NCBI GenBank assembly: GCA_002869845.2
Contig: NEWS02000004.1
Coordinates: forward strand, 1,583,721-1,633,683
Direction of reading: 5' to 3'
Origin: Nitrospira sp. CG24B
GTDB taxonomy: Bacteria > Nitrospirota > Nitrospiria > Nitrospirales > Nitrospiraceae
Length of the DNA stretch: 49,963 nt
A program made the translations under genes and the position numbers. Positions within the stretch are counted from its first letter, which is position 1. Each line of letters begins with the position of its first letter. The notes beneath the pieces are model-generated. The model was not told the origin of the DNA and did no database searches. It was given only the letters and a program-made list of their open reading frames with translations. Below, in pieces: positions 9,312-17,704 of this stretch.

Positions 9312-10469
9312 ATGAAAGAATTTTTGCCTTTTCATAGGTCCGATGTTGGCGAAGAAGAAGTCTCAGAAGTGGTCGAGGTGCTTCGCTCTGGTTGGTTGAC
9401 AACTGGGCCCAAGGTGCGTGAATTTGAGCGGGAATTTGCCGCAATGGTTGGGGCCGAGCACGCTGTTGCAGTTAATTCCTGCACGGCCGCCCTCCATCTT
9501 GCCCTTGAAGCAGCTGGTGTGAGCGAAGGAGATGAGGTACTGGTTCCGACAATGACCTTTGCCGCCACGGCTGAAGTGGTGACCTACTTCAAAGCGCGAC
9601 CAGTTTTGATCGATTGCCTGCCGGACACGCTAAATCTTAACACGGATCATATCCAACAGGCCATCACAGATAAAACGAAAGCAATCATTCCCGTTCATTT
9701 TGCTGGGCATCCGTGCGATCTGCGACCCATTCACGCGATCGCACAAAAGCATAATCTACACGTGATCGAAGACGCCGCACATGCTTTGCCGGCACGATAT
9801 CATGGTAAAATGATTGGCGGGATATCAGACGCCACGTGTTTTTCGTTCTACGCGACGAAGAATATCACCACCGGCGAAGGCGGAATGGTTACCACAAATA
9901 ACGCTGAGCGGGCTGCTCGCATGCGGATGATGAGTTTGCACGGTCTCAGTCGGGATGCGTGGAATCGCTACTCTGCGCAAGGTTCGTGGTATTACGAAAT
10001 ACTCTCGCCTGGTTTTAAGTACAATCTGACTGATATTGCTGCGGCGCTTGGTTTGGCTCAACTGAAGAAATGTGAACGTTTCTGGAAAGGGCGTGAACAC
10101 TATGCCGCTCTGTATAATGAAGGGTTCCAAGATCTCCCTGAGGTTATGTGCCCTCCAGTTGCTTCCCATGTACAGCATGCATGGCATTTGTATGTCATTC
10201 AATTGAATGTGGATCGTTTGCAGATCGGTCGCGATGAATTTATCCGTCAACTGCAGCAAGCCGGTGTCGGCTGCAGCGTGCATTTCATTCCCCTCCATTT
10301 GCATCCCTATCATCGGGACAGGGGAGGCTATCAACCTGAAGATTTCCCTGTTGCTAGTGCGGCGTTCCAAAGAATCGTTTCATTGCCGTTGTACTCGAAG
10401 ATGACGGAGGACGAGGTTAATCGTGTAATTGAGACTGTTTGTGATCTTGTCAAAAGGAATCGACGGTGA
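9312..10469 (+). CDS. DegT/DnrJ/EryC1/StrS-family sugar aminotransferase
   Basis: This 385-aa PLP enzyme is predicted to transfer an amino group to a nucleotide-linked 4-keto sugar. It starts FLPFHRSDVGEEEVSEVVEV and shows the substrate loop SGWLTTGPKVREFE, NSCTAALHLALEAAGVSEGD, the Asp of EDAAHALPARY that contacts the pyridine nitrogen, and the Schiff-base lysine in SFYATKNITTGEGG (about K183). Length is normal. A GAGGAG site precedes the ATG. Its stop overlaps the start of the next gene by 4 bp, whose dehydratase domain would make the 4-keto sugar substrate. This points to a PglE/PseC-like step towards a 4-amino-6-deoxy sugar; the exact sugar is unknown. Confidence 0.92.
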   Translation: MKEFLPFHRSDVGEEEVSEVVEVLRSGWLTTGPKVREFEREFAAMVGAEHAVAVNSCTAALHLALEAAGVSEGDEVLVPTMTFAATAEVVTYFKARPVLIDCLPDTLNLNTDHIQQAITDKTKAIIPVHFAGHPCDLRPIHAIAQKHNLHVIEDAAHALPARYHGKMIGGISDATCFSFYATKNITTGEGGMVTTNNAERAARMRMMSLHGLSRDAWNRYSAQGSWYYEILSPGFKYNLTDIAAALGLAQLKKCERFWKGREHYAALYNEGFQDLPEVMCPPVASHVQHAWHLYVIQLNVDRLQIGRDEFIRQLQQAGVGCSVHFIPLHLHPYHRDRGGYQPEDFPVASAAFQRIVSLPLYSKMTEDEVNRVIETVCDLVKRNRR

Positions 10470-13000
10470 TGAAACGCACGTTTGATATCTGTATGGCCGC
10501 CCTAGGGCTGGTTCTCACGGCGCCGTTGCTGGCAATCATCTCTGTGTTGATCAAGCTGGACTCGCAGGGGCCGGTGATCTTTCTCCAGATTCGGGTAGGG
10601 CAGGGGTTTCGTCCGTTCGCGATACGGAAATTCAGAACCATGGTTGTGGATGCTTCTGGTGCTGGCGTGCCTCTAACCGTTGGACAAGATTCTCGTATTA
10701 CGCGAATCGGTCAAATTTTACGGAAATGTAAGCTTGATGAGTTGCCTCAACTGTGGAATGTTCTTGTTGGTGATATGAGCTTTGTCGGCCCAAGGCCGGA
10801 AGTCCCACGGTATGTTGAGCGCCTGCGATCTGAGTTTTCCGAGGTACTCACGGTTCGTCCAGGGATTACAGATCTTGCCTCTTTGAGGTACATCGATGAG
10901 GCGTCGATCCTCGCTTATTCCTCAAATCCTGAAGAAGAGTATCAGCTTAAAGTTCTTCCGGAAAAGATCCGGTTGGCAAACTTCTATATCCGCCATATGT
11001 CTTTGCGGCTCGATCTCGCCATTATCATGCAAACGTTGCTGCATCTTGCTAGGATCCCGGTAGTAGTCTTCACGCTTCCTGCGCTAAAAGCCGCTATTGA
11101 TCCTCCCGTGGCCTCGCCTTGGACGAGCGTGTCGTCATTTATTGTGAGGTGGCGGAAGCCAATTATTGTTGTCCTTGATGTGGCCTTGATCATTCTAGCG
11201 GACTACTGTGCATTTGCCCTGAGATATGATGGTAGCATCCCCGAGGGGGAGCTTCACACCTTCGAACAAACAGTACTCGCGTTGGTTGCCATTAGAGGAG
11301 TGGCGTTTGCCTTGTTTGGCCTGAACGAAGGGTTGTGGAGGTATACAAGTATTTGGGATCTTCAGAATATTATCGGGGGGGTCTTAACAAGTACGGTCGT
11401 ATTTTATGGTTGGGTTCATTGGGTGATGGGGATCTCTAGTTATCCGCGTTCTATATTTGCCATAGATGCTATCCTGCTCATCGGGCTTCTCGCCGGGGTG
11501 AGATTGCCCGCCAGGGTCCTTCGGGATAAGCCGATTTTTCAGAAAAAACGGAAGGTTTTGATCATCGGTGCCGGAGACTCAGGAGAACGAGTCGTGCGGG
11601 AGATGAAAACTCGTGCAGTGTTTAACTGTCAGCCAATCGGAATTGTTGATGATAACGTGGGGCTTCTGAATCAGCGCATCCATGGAGTCAGAGTATTGGG
11701 TACAGTGCAGGACCTTCCTAAACTTGTAGAAGCGCTCAAGCCCGAAGTGGTTGTGGTTGCGGAACCAAATGCGGCTCCTGAGTTTCTTCGAGATCTCGTT
11801 ATCAAATTGGAACCGTATAATATTTCGATCAAGACACTGCCCGCCAAAGAGGAGCTTCTCGCAGACCAAAGTGCCGTCAGTCAGATACGTAATGTTTCGA
11901 TCCCGGACCTTCTGTCACGGGCACCCATTAGTCTGGACAATGAAGCTACCAGACAAATGGTTAGAGGCAAGTGTGTCTTGATTACCGGTGCCGGCGGCTC
12001 GATTGGTTCTGAATTGGCTCGTCAAATTACCCTGTTCGAGCCGAAAGCACTCTTGCTCTATGAACGTCATGAGAACAGTTTGTACAATATCCATAAGGAA
12101 TTAGACGATAAGAGACTTCCGTTTTCTGTTGTTCCGCTGATTGGCGATGTCACCGATGCTCAGCGACTCTGTACCGTGCTGGAGCAGTATAAACCACAGA
12201 TCTTGTTCCATGCTGCAGCGCACAAGCATGTGCCTCTAGTGGAAATGAATCCCCTGGAGGCTGTGAAGAACAACTGCATCGGCACACGCGTCACCGCTGA
12301 AGCTGCGAGCCTCTATGGGGTTGAACAATTCGTGCACATTTCGACTGATAAAGCGGTCAATCCATCAAGCGTGATGGGAGCTACTAAGCGAGTAGCGGAA
12401 CTTATTATCCAGGACATTGCGAGGAGTAGTCGGACTCGCTTCCTTCTGGTACGATTTGGGAATGTTCTTGGCAGCAGTGGCAGTGTGTTACTGCGCTTCC
12501 AGGAGCAAATCAGGGCTGGTGGACCCGTAACTGTTACACACCCGGAGATCCGACGATACTTCATGCTTATCCCCGAAGCGGTTCAGCTGGTGCTTCAGGC
12601 GGCAACCATTGGCGAACAAGGCCACATTTATATTTTGGACATGGGGGAGCAAATCAAAGTTCTTGATATTGCTCGGAGCCTCATTCGATTATCCGGGCTC
12701 AATCCGGGGAAGGATATTCCAATTCGATTTGTCGGACTACGTCCTGGGGAAAAGCTTTATGAAGAATTAGTTGGTGAAGGAGAGGTTGCGGTGCAATCAT
12801 CCTTAGAGAAAATCTTGCAGATCCGGACGATAAGCCATCTTGACTTCGAGGAGTTTCGTGAAAAGCTATCTGGATTAGAGGCGGCAAGCTATGGAGACGC
12901 AGCCGGCGTATTGCTTGAACGGCTCAAGGAGATCGTGCCGATGTTCCAAGCTTGCGTTTTTGACGCGGAGTCTTCAACGGTGCCGGCTAGTACCTTGTAA
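10466..13000 (+). CDS. fused monotopic phosphoglycosyltransferase and CapD/PglF-like NDP-sugar 4,6-dehydratase
   Basis: This 844-aa protein joins two enzymes usually encoded apart. Residues 1-195 are a bacterial sugar transferase: membrane helix at 10-30, KFRTMVVDA, the catalytic Asp-Glu pair in KLDELPQLWNVL (about D91/E92) and SFVGPRPEVPRY. This half would load a sugar phosphate on undecaprenyl phosphate. Residues from about 225 are a full-length FlaA1/PglF/WbpM-type protein: four membrane helices, a first Rossmann domain (VLIIGAGDSGERVV, about 362), then the dehydratase with ITGAGGSIGSELARQ (about 503), HAAAHKHVPLVE and STDKAVNPSSVMGATKR, where Met replaces the usual Tyr as in this family. 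It overlaps the aminotransferase gene by 4 bp. Together they encode dehydratase, aminotransferase and initiating transferase for one polysaccharide. Confidence 0.92.
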   Translation: MMKRTFDICMAALGLVLTAPLLAIISVLIKLDSQGPVIFLQIRVGQGFRPFAIRKFRTMVVDASGAGVPLTVGQDSRITRIGQILRKCKLDELPQLWNVLVGDMSFVGPRPEVPRYVERLRSEFSEVLTVRPGITDLASLRYIDEASILAYSSNPEEEYQLKVLPEKIRLANFYIRHMSLRLDLAIIMQTLLHLARIPVVVFTLPALKAAIDPPVASPWTSVSSFIVRWRKPIIVVLDVALIILADYCAFALRYDGSIPEGELHTFEQTVLALVAIRGVAFALFGLNEGLWRYTSIWDLQNIIGGVLTSTVVFYGWVHWVMGISSYPRSIFAIDAILLIGLLAGVRLPARVLRDKPIFQKKRKVLIIGAGDSGERVVREMKTRAVFNCQPIGIVDDNVGLLNQRIHGVRVLGTVQDLPKLVEALKPEVVVVAEPNAAPEFLRDLVIKLEPYNISIKTLPAKEELLADQSAVSQIRNVSIPDLLSRAPISLDNEATRQMVRGKCVLITGAGGSIGSELARQITLFEPKALLLYERHENSLYNIHKELDDKRLPFSVVPLIGDVTDAQRLCTVLEQYKPQILFHAAAHKHVPLVEMNPLEAVKNNCIGTRVTAEAASLYGVEQFVHISTDKAVNPSSVMGATKRVAELIIQDIARSSRTRFLLVRFGNVLGSSGSVLLRFQEQIRAGGPVTVTHPEIRRYFMLIPEAVQLVLQAATIGEQGHIYILDMGEQIKVLDIARSLIRLSGLNPGKDIPIRFVGLRPGEKLYEELVGEGEVAVQSSLEKILQIRTISHLDFEEFREKLSGLEAASYGDAAGVLLERLKEIVPMFQACVFDAESSTVPASTL

Positions 13001-13080
13001 GGTTAGAGATGTGTCATCGATTCTGCGGTGCGTTTTTTGAGTCTCGCTATACTGTAGCGAAAGTTGTCCGGAGGGTGTGA

Positions 13081-15399
13081 ATGCAATATCCTGAGTCAGC
13101 CGCCTCTGTAGAACAAACAGGAATGGCCACAGTTCACGAGTATATCCGCATCGCATCGCGCAACAAATGGGTCATTGCAGGTGCGATAGCTTTTTCTTTG
13201 ACCTTGGCCATAGGGTATCTGCTGATTGCTCCTCAATATTATCAATCGCAGACGCTGATTGTGGTGGAAGAACGCACGGGGATCGACCAGGTTATCAATA
13301 AGGCAGAAAGAACAGACGAACACTTCGAGAGGCAGCTCTTTCTAATTCAGAAGCAAATTGTCAGCCGAGACTTCTTGGGTGTGATCGCAAAAGAATTCAG
13401 TCTGCGCCGGGATGGATCTGATAAACAAGATGGGTTAGTTGACGGGGCTGAGTTAGCGGGTATGACGAAGGTTGAGCGAGCTATGATCGACCCAGCTGGA
13501 GGAAAAGGTTCAGGGAATTTGGTTGATGGCTTTGTGGTCTCCTTCCTAGATCGTGATCCTCAAACGGCTAAGCAGGTGACAGCCCGAATAGCAGACAAGT
13601 TTATTGAGGAGAATAACAGCGAGCGTGAGAAGGAGATCGAAGGCACGGGCGAGTTTCTCGAAGAAGAACTTCGATTGATGAAACGTGAGTTAGAGAAGAG
13701 AGAAGAGAATATCAGTAGCTTCAAGAAGTCTCACCTGGGCAACCTTCCTCAACAGGCAGATACTAACCTTCGGGCTTTGGACCGAGCAGAAGCAGAGATC
13801 GCTGCGACTAACGAGAGTCTTCAGCGTCAGTCAGATAAACTTGGCAACCTGAACCAAGAGGTTCACCTGTATCGTACAACCGGACAGTCGAATTTTAGGA
13901 GTGGGACCACACGCTCCATGGAACCCGATCCACTATTGCGGCACTTGAAGGAACTCCGAGAGAAACTCGTTAAACTGAGGGCTGAGTTTTGGGATGGATA
14001 TCCTGAGATCATCTTAACGAAGGAAGAAATTCGGCAAACCGAAGAGGAGTTAACCAATGTGTATGGTCCGGATGCGCTTCGAGCAGACAAGACGGCGCCA
14101 CTGGACCCAGTCCTTCAGGATCTGTTGAGGCAGCAGAGCGAAGCACGAACCGAGATAGGTCTTCTCCGACAGCGTCTAGAGCAACTGCGGACCACCAAGA
14201 GCGATCTTGAAAGGCGTCTCGATAGGTCTCCGGCAGTGGAACAGGAGTTGCTCGTTCTTGAACGTGACTACAATAATCTGAAGAGCAATTATGCGATGCT
14301 TCTTGACAAACGGTTGCACACGCGGGTCGAAGAGAACATCGGAAAACGGCAGAAGGGGGGAAAGTATCGCATACTGGACCGTGCCAATTTACCGCGGGAG
14401 CCGGTCATTCCTAACAAACCAAGGGTTTTAGTACTAGGACTCCTGTTTGGGTGTGTTGTGGGGGCAGGGCTGTCGGTCCTACGTGAACACCTCACCCCTC
14501 AGTTCCGAAGTGCGGACGATGTAGAATTTCTGCTCGCAGGTCCTCGGTTATTGGCAGCCATTCCTGATTTTTCATCGCTGTGGGCTACTGCCAGTGCTCC
14601 AGGATATTTCCAGACACCTGCTTTGCCAAGACCATCGTTGGGTATGACTATGCGACCTCGGTCAGAGATCGTCCCGAGTCACCAACCGTTAGCCGAACGG
14701 GCTAGTTCGCATGAGATAGACCGGAGATTTGTTGCGAAGATGTTCCCTCGTTCCATGGCTGCTGAGCAGTATCGTGTGGCTGCGGCGAGATTGCAGTTGA
14801 TCAATACGACCGGGGCGCCGATGGTCGTCGCTGTGACGAGTGCGATTAAAGGCGAAGGGAAAACGACGACTGTCATCAATCTCGGCTATACCCTGTCACG
14901 AGATTTTGGTAAGCGTGTACTTGTGCTGGATTGTGACTTTGTATACCCTGAGGTGAAGGCTTTTCTTGAGTCACCGGTGCGATATGGGCTTATTGATTGC
15001 CTAAGAAGTGATGTTCCGGTGCAGCAGGCCATGAGTGCTTTCACTGATGTTCCATGTTGGATTATGCCGGCTGGCGAAGCTGTAGCTGACTCCAACGACC
15101 TATTAAGGGCCGGTCAACTCAGTCGTGTGTTGTCCCAATTGCGAGAGGAATTTGATTATATCCTCATAAATGCTCCACCAATTCTCCCAGTAGCCACAAT
15201 GAATGTGCTGGAAAGTCATTGCGATTTCCTCCTTCTTGTCGTAAGAGCCAACCTGACGTCCAAGCAAGCTGTCAAACAGGCGATAGGATCACTGCGTGCA
15301 GACAGGCCCATCCATGTGATTCTCAATGGTGTAGCATCAAATTCTCTTCCGAGCTATATGTTGGATTACGCCGTTAGCGAAAGGCAAGTGGCAGTTTAA
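13081..15399 (+). CDS. Wzc-like chain-length protein with BY-type tyrosine kinase domain
   Basis: This 772-aa inner-membrane protein is predicted to control polysaccharide chain length and export. It has a Wzz domain with a first membrane helix near residues 35-52, long coiled coils (about 180-420), the GNVR-type segment ending in NLPREPVIPNKPRVLVLG with a second membrane helix, and a C-terminal kinase domain. Kinase motifs are Walker A in SAIKGEGKTT (about 585-594), Walker A' in VLVLDCDFVYP and ILINAPPILPVATM. The usual tyrosine-rich tail is nearly absent: only two Tyr occur in the last 15 residues. A GGAGGGTG site precedes the ATG. It belongs with the two preceding genes, although 80 bp separate them. 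Confidence 0.9.
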   Translation: MQYPESAASVEQTGMATVHEYIRIASRNKWVIAGAIAFSLTLAIGYLLIAPQYYQSQTLIVVEERTGIDQVINKAERTDEHFERQLFLIQKQIVSRDFLGVIAKEFSLRRDGSDKQDGLVDGAELAGMTKVERAMIDPAGGKGSGNLVDGFVVSFLDRDPQTAKQVTARIADKFIEENNSEREKEIEGTGEFLEEELRLMKRELEKREENISSFKKSHLGNLPQQADTNLRALDRAEAEIAATNESLQRQSDKLGNLNQEVHLYRTTGQSNFRSGTTRSMEPDPLLRHLKELREKLVKLRAEFWDGYPEIILTKEEIRQTEEELTNVYGPDALRADKTAPLDPVLQDLLRQQSEARTEIGLLRQRLEQLRTTKSDLERRLDRSPAVEQELLVLERDYNNLKSNYAMLLDKRLHTRVEENIGKRQKGGKYRILDRANLPREPVIPNKPRVLVLGLLFGCVVGAGLSVLREHLTPQFRSADDVEFLLAGPRLLAAIPDFSSLWATASAPGYFQTPALPRPSLGMTMRPRSEIVPSHQPLAERASSHEIDRRFVAKMFPRSMAAEQYRVAAARLQLINTTGAPMVVAVTSAIKGEGKTTTVINLGYTLSRDFGKRVLVLDCDFVYPEVKAFLESPVRYGLIDCLRSDVPVQQAMSAFTDVPCWIMPAGEAVADSNDLLRAGQLSRVLSQLREEFDYILINAPPILPVATMNVLESHCDFLLLVVRANLTSKQAVKQAIGSLRADRPIHVILNGVASNSLPSYMLDYAVSERQVAV

Positions 15400-15574
15400 T
15401 CTCTTCTACTCAATTTGCAGAATGGTCTGGATGTATCTGATCATCAAATACCTGCATCGCTTCATTTTCAGTAGTTCCTCTCACAGCATGTCTTCTGTGA
15501 CCTTGACTGACCTCGGTCGTCAATAGTGGCCGCTCTGTACCAATATGAGAGGGATACGTTGAGCTGCTGCCTGT

Positions 15575-15919
15575 TTAATTGACACCACCCTCTGCTCTTT
15601 TAGCTTGCCGTTCGAACTCCATCAGACAGAGATACCTTAATGTGGAATGCCGCCGTCGAGGATTATAGACGTGTTCGATGTAATCGAACACGTCGGCTTT
15701 CGCCTGGTCTCGAGTTTGGTACGTGGTCCGCTCCGTGCGCTCGGTCTTCAGTGAGAAGAAGAAGCTTTCCATCGCCGCATTGTCCCAACAGTTCCCCTGA
15801 TGGCCCATGCTGGGACGGAGACCATGCATAGCAAGTAGCCATTGGTAGCTTGTGGCGGCATACTGGGCTAATTGAAGTGATAGCTGCAACATCTTGATGA
15901 AGGAGGTTGCGATGAACAT
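15575..15919 (-). pseudogene. IS3-family transposase, C-terminal remnant
   Basis: The last about 95 residues of an IS3-type OrfB integrase core are readable: QYAATSYQWLLAMHGLRPSM, GNCWDNAAMESFFFSLKTER, then DYIEHVYNPRRRHSTLRYL with the conserved catalytic Glu region. The N-terminal three quarters and OrfA are missing, and the sequence upstream (to about 16,040) is not recognisable in any frame. The end with the motif TGACACC near 15,582 may be the element's terminal repeat. It lies at the end of the polysaccharide block, next to the two truncated genes below, and probably marks a rearrangement. Confidence 0.8.
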
Positions 15920-16068
15920 TTGAAAGCGCCGTTCGGATCAGTCTGGGCAGCCCCCCCTTACCGTCACCAGGTTGACCGTCGGTGGCAGGCCAAGATGAGC
16001 GACGCCAGTTCTGGAGGGCGATCGCGGTAGGCATGTAGAGTGATGCCGCTTGACAATCAAGCCTATCT

Positions 16069-16725
16069 TCACAGCCGCCAGTATCGAATCGACGCAGGAA
16101 TGTGACTAGGTTGGAGGATGCTCTTGACGTCGATCACGACAGCTTGTTTCTGATTGCGAAGAGGCTTAAGGAGATCTTCGATGCTCATGTCGGAAAACTT
16201 CTTGTGTGCAACGGCAATGATTAATCCATCAAGCTCTTTCATCTTTCCCCATTCGACGAGGTGAATGCCGTACTCTGCCACAGCTTCTTCACTTTCGGCA
16301 ATTGGATCATGCACGAGCACCTCGATCCCATATTCGAGAAGTTCGGAGATGATGTCAGGCACTTTGCTATTCCGGAGATCCGGCACGTTTTCCTTAAACG
16401 TCAAGCCGAGTACTCCTACTCTGAGTTGATTAGCAGGGCGCGACATGTGGCTGAGTAATTTTATAGTGTGTTCCGCCACAAACTTTCCCATGCCGTTGTT
16501 GATGCGGCGGCCTGAGAGAATCACTTGTGGATGATAACCCACTGATTCTGCCTTTGAAGTCAAATAATAAGGATCCACTCCGATACAATGGCCACCGACA
16601 AGGCCAGGAGAGAACTTGAGGAAGTTCCACTTCGTCCCCGCAGCTTCAAGGACAGATTTAGTATCTATTCCCAGTCGGTGGAAAATCAAAGCGAGCTCGT
16701 TCATCAATGCGATATTTAAGAAACA
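16069..16725 (-). pseudogene. UDP-sugar 6-dehydrogenase (TviB/WbpA type), C-terminal half only
   Basis: About 217 residues match the second half of a nucleotide-sugar dehydrogenase: NIALMNELALIFHRLGIDT, VLEAAGTKWNF, then PGLVGGHCIGVDPYYLTSKA with the catalytic Cys, and the C-terminal domain GVLGLTFKENVPDLRNSK. The entire N-terminal NAD-binding Rossmann domain (about 200 residues) is gone. The match begins abruptly at the Asn of NIALMNE, near 16,722. Upstream of that point the DNA is hlyD sequence in another frame. It is therefore a deletion product and cannot be an active enzyme. The intact gene would belong to polysaccharide synthesis (a UDP-HexNAc to UDP-HexNAcA oxidation). Confidence 0.85.
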
Positions 16726-17659
16726 GCTTTGCGGCTTCAATACGTTGCTGAACTCCCTGTTGTCTGTAGGAGATATCCGCTAACTGTTCTGTAGCCTTGG
16801 CAGCTTCCGCCACGGCGGAGTCGCGTGATGCGATTGCATCCATAAGCCGTTGTTGCACATCGGCAGTGATTTGATCACGACCGAAGCTCAAGGCAGACCG
16901 CCCCTGCTCGGCACCCGACAAAGCGGCCTGTGCTGCCTGCAAGCCGGCCTTGGTGCCGATCTCGGTCTGAATCGTGAGCTCAAGTTCACGCTGGGAAACC
17001 AGTCCGTCTCGGACAAGCTGCCGATGACGGTCGACATTGAGTTGTGCCGTATGCACATCGATCTTGTACTGCTCAACCTTCTGTTGAGCCTCACGCACTC
17101 TATTGTCTGCCTCCACCACGCGGGCCTCCGCCGAGGGCACGGCAGCCTGCACCAACTTTTTCATCTCCCCGATTCTTTTCGTCAGCTGATCAGCCCTGGA
17201 CATAGCTGCCTGGCGCGTTTGTTCCAAGGCTACCTTGCGCTGTTCGAAGAGGGGAAGAATCTCGGGTGCCATAAAGGTTGGATCGTAATCTTCCAACTCA
17301 CCGACAAGCTCGCCTTTCTTGACTTTGACTCCTTCATAAATGTGCCAGGTTTTGACACGGCCTGTAATCCGAGACTCAATCTGCTGCGGCCGGTCATATG
17401 GCGTGTAGGCCGAAACTTTTCCAGACGCCTGGATAGTTTGTGTCCAGGGCACGAATTCGAGGATGATTAGAAAGAGCAATAGAATCGTCAGTATGGCGCG
17501 AGAAGCCGTGAACATTCCGCGAGGAATCTGTACCGCCTCCCAGCACGGCATCTTGGCCAATGCGGGCCCCTGTTCGATAGTGATCGCCTCTAAGCCGACC
17601 CCTCGCCGGACCAGCGCACGTTCCCCACTGTTTTCGAGATCGCGACCTAGGCTAGCCAT
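16658..17659 (-). pseudogene. HlyD-family membrane-fusion protein, C-terminally truncated
   Basis: The gene starts well (ATG at 17,659 with GGAGGC upstream) and encodes a cytoplasmic N-terminus, one membrane helix (AILTILLLFLIILEFVPW, about 53-70), the first half of the lipoyl-like domain (IQASGKVSAYTPYDRPQQIE, then GRVKTWHIYEGVKVKKGE) and a long periplasmic coiled coil to about residue 312. There it stops being HlyD: after RIEAAKLFLK the returning lipoyl half and beta-barrel (about 100 residues) are missing and the frame runs into dehydrogenase DNA read out of frame (about 20 alien residues). It would have linked the ABC exporter and TolC proteins encoded upstream. It probably does not function. 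Confidence 0.85.
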
Positions 17660-17704
17660 GGAGCCTCCATTAATTTACCGGTGTTGATTTGCCGTTCCAA
17701 TCGC

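Noticed and set aside
15663..16034. A - strand frame of 123 codons beside the IS3 remnant
   Set aside because: Its second part overlaps the transposase remnant in another frame, and the first part matches nothing.
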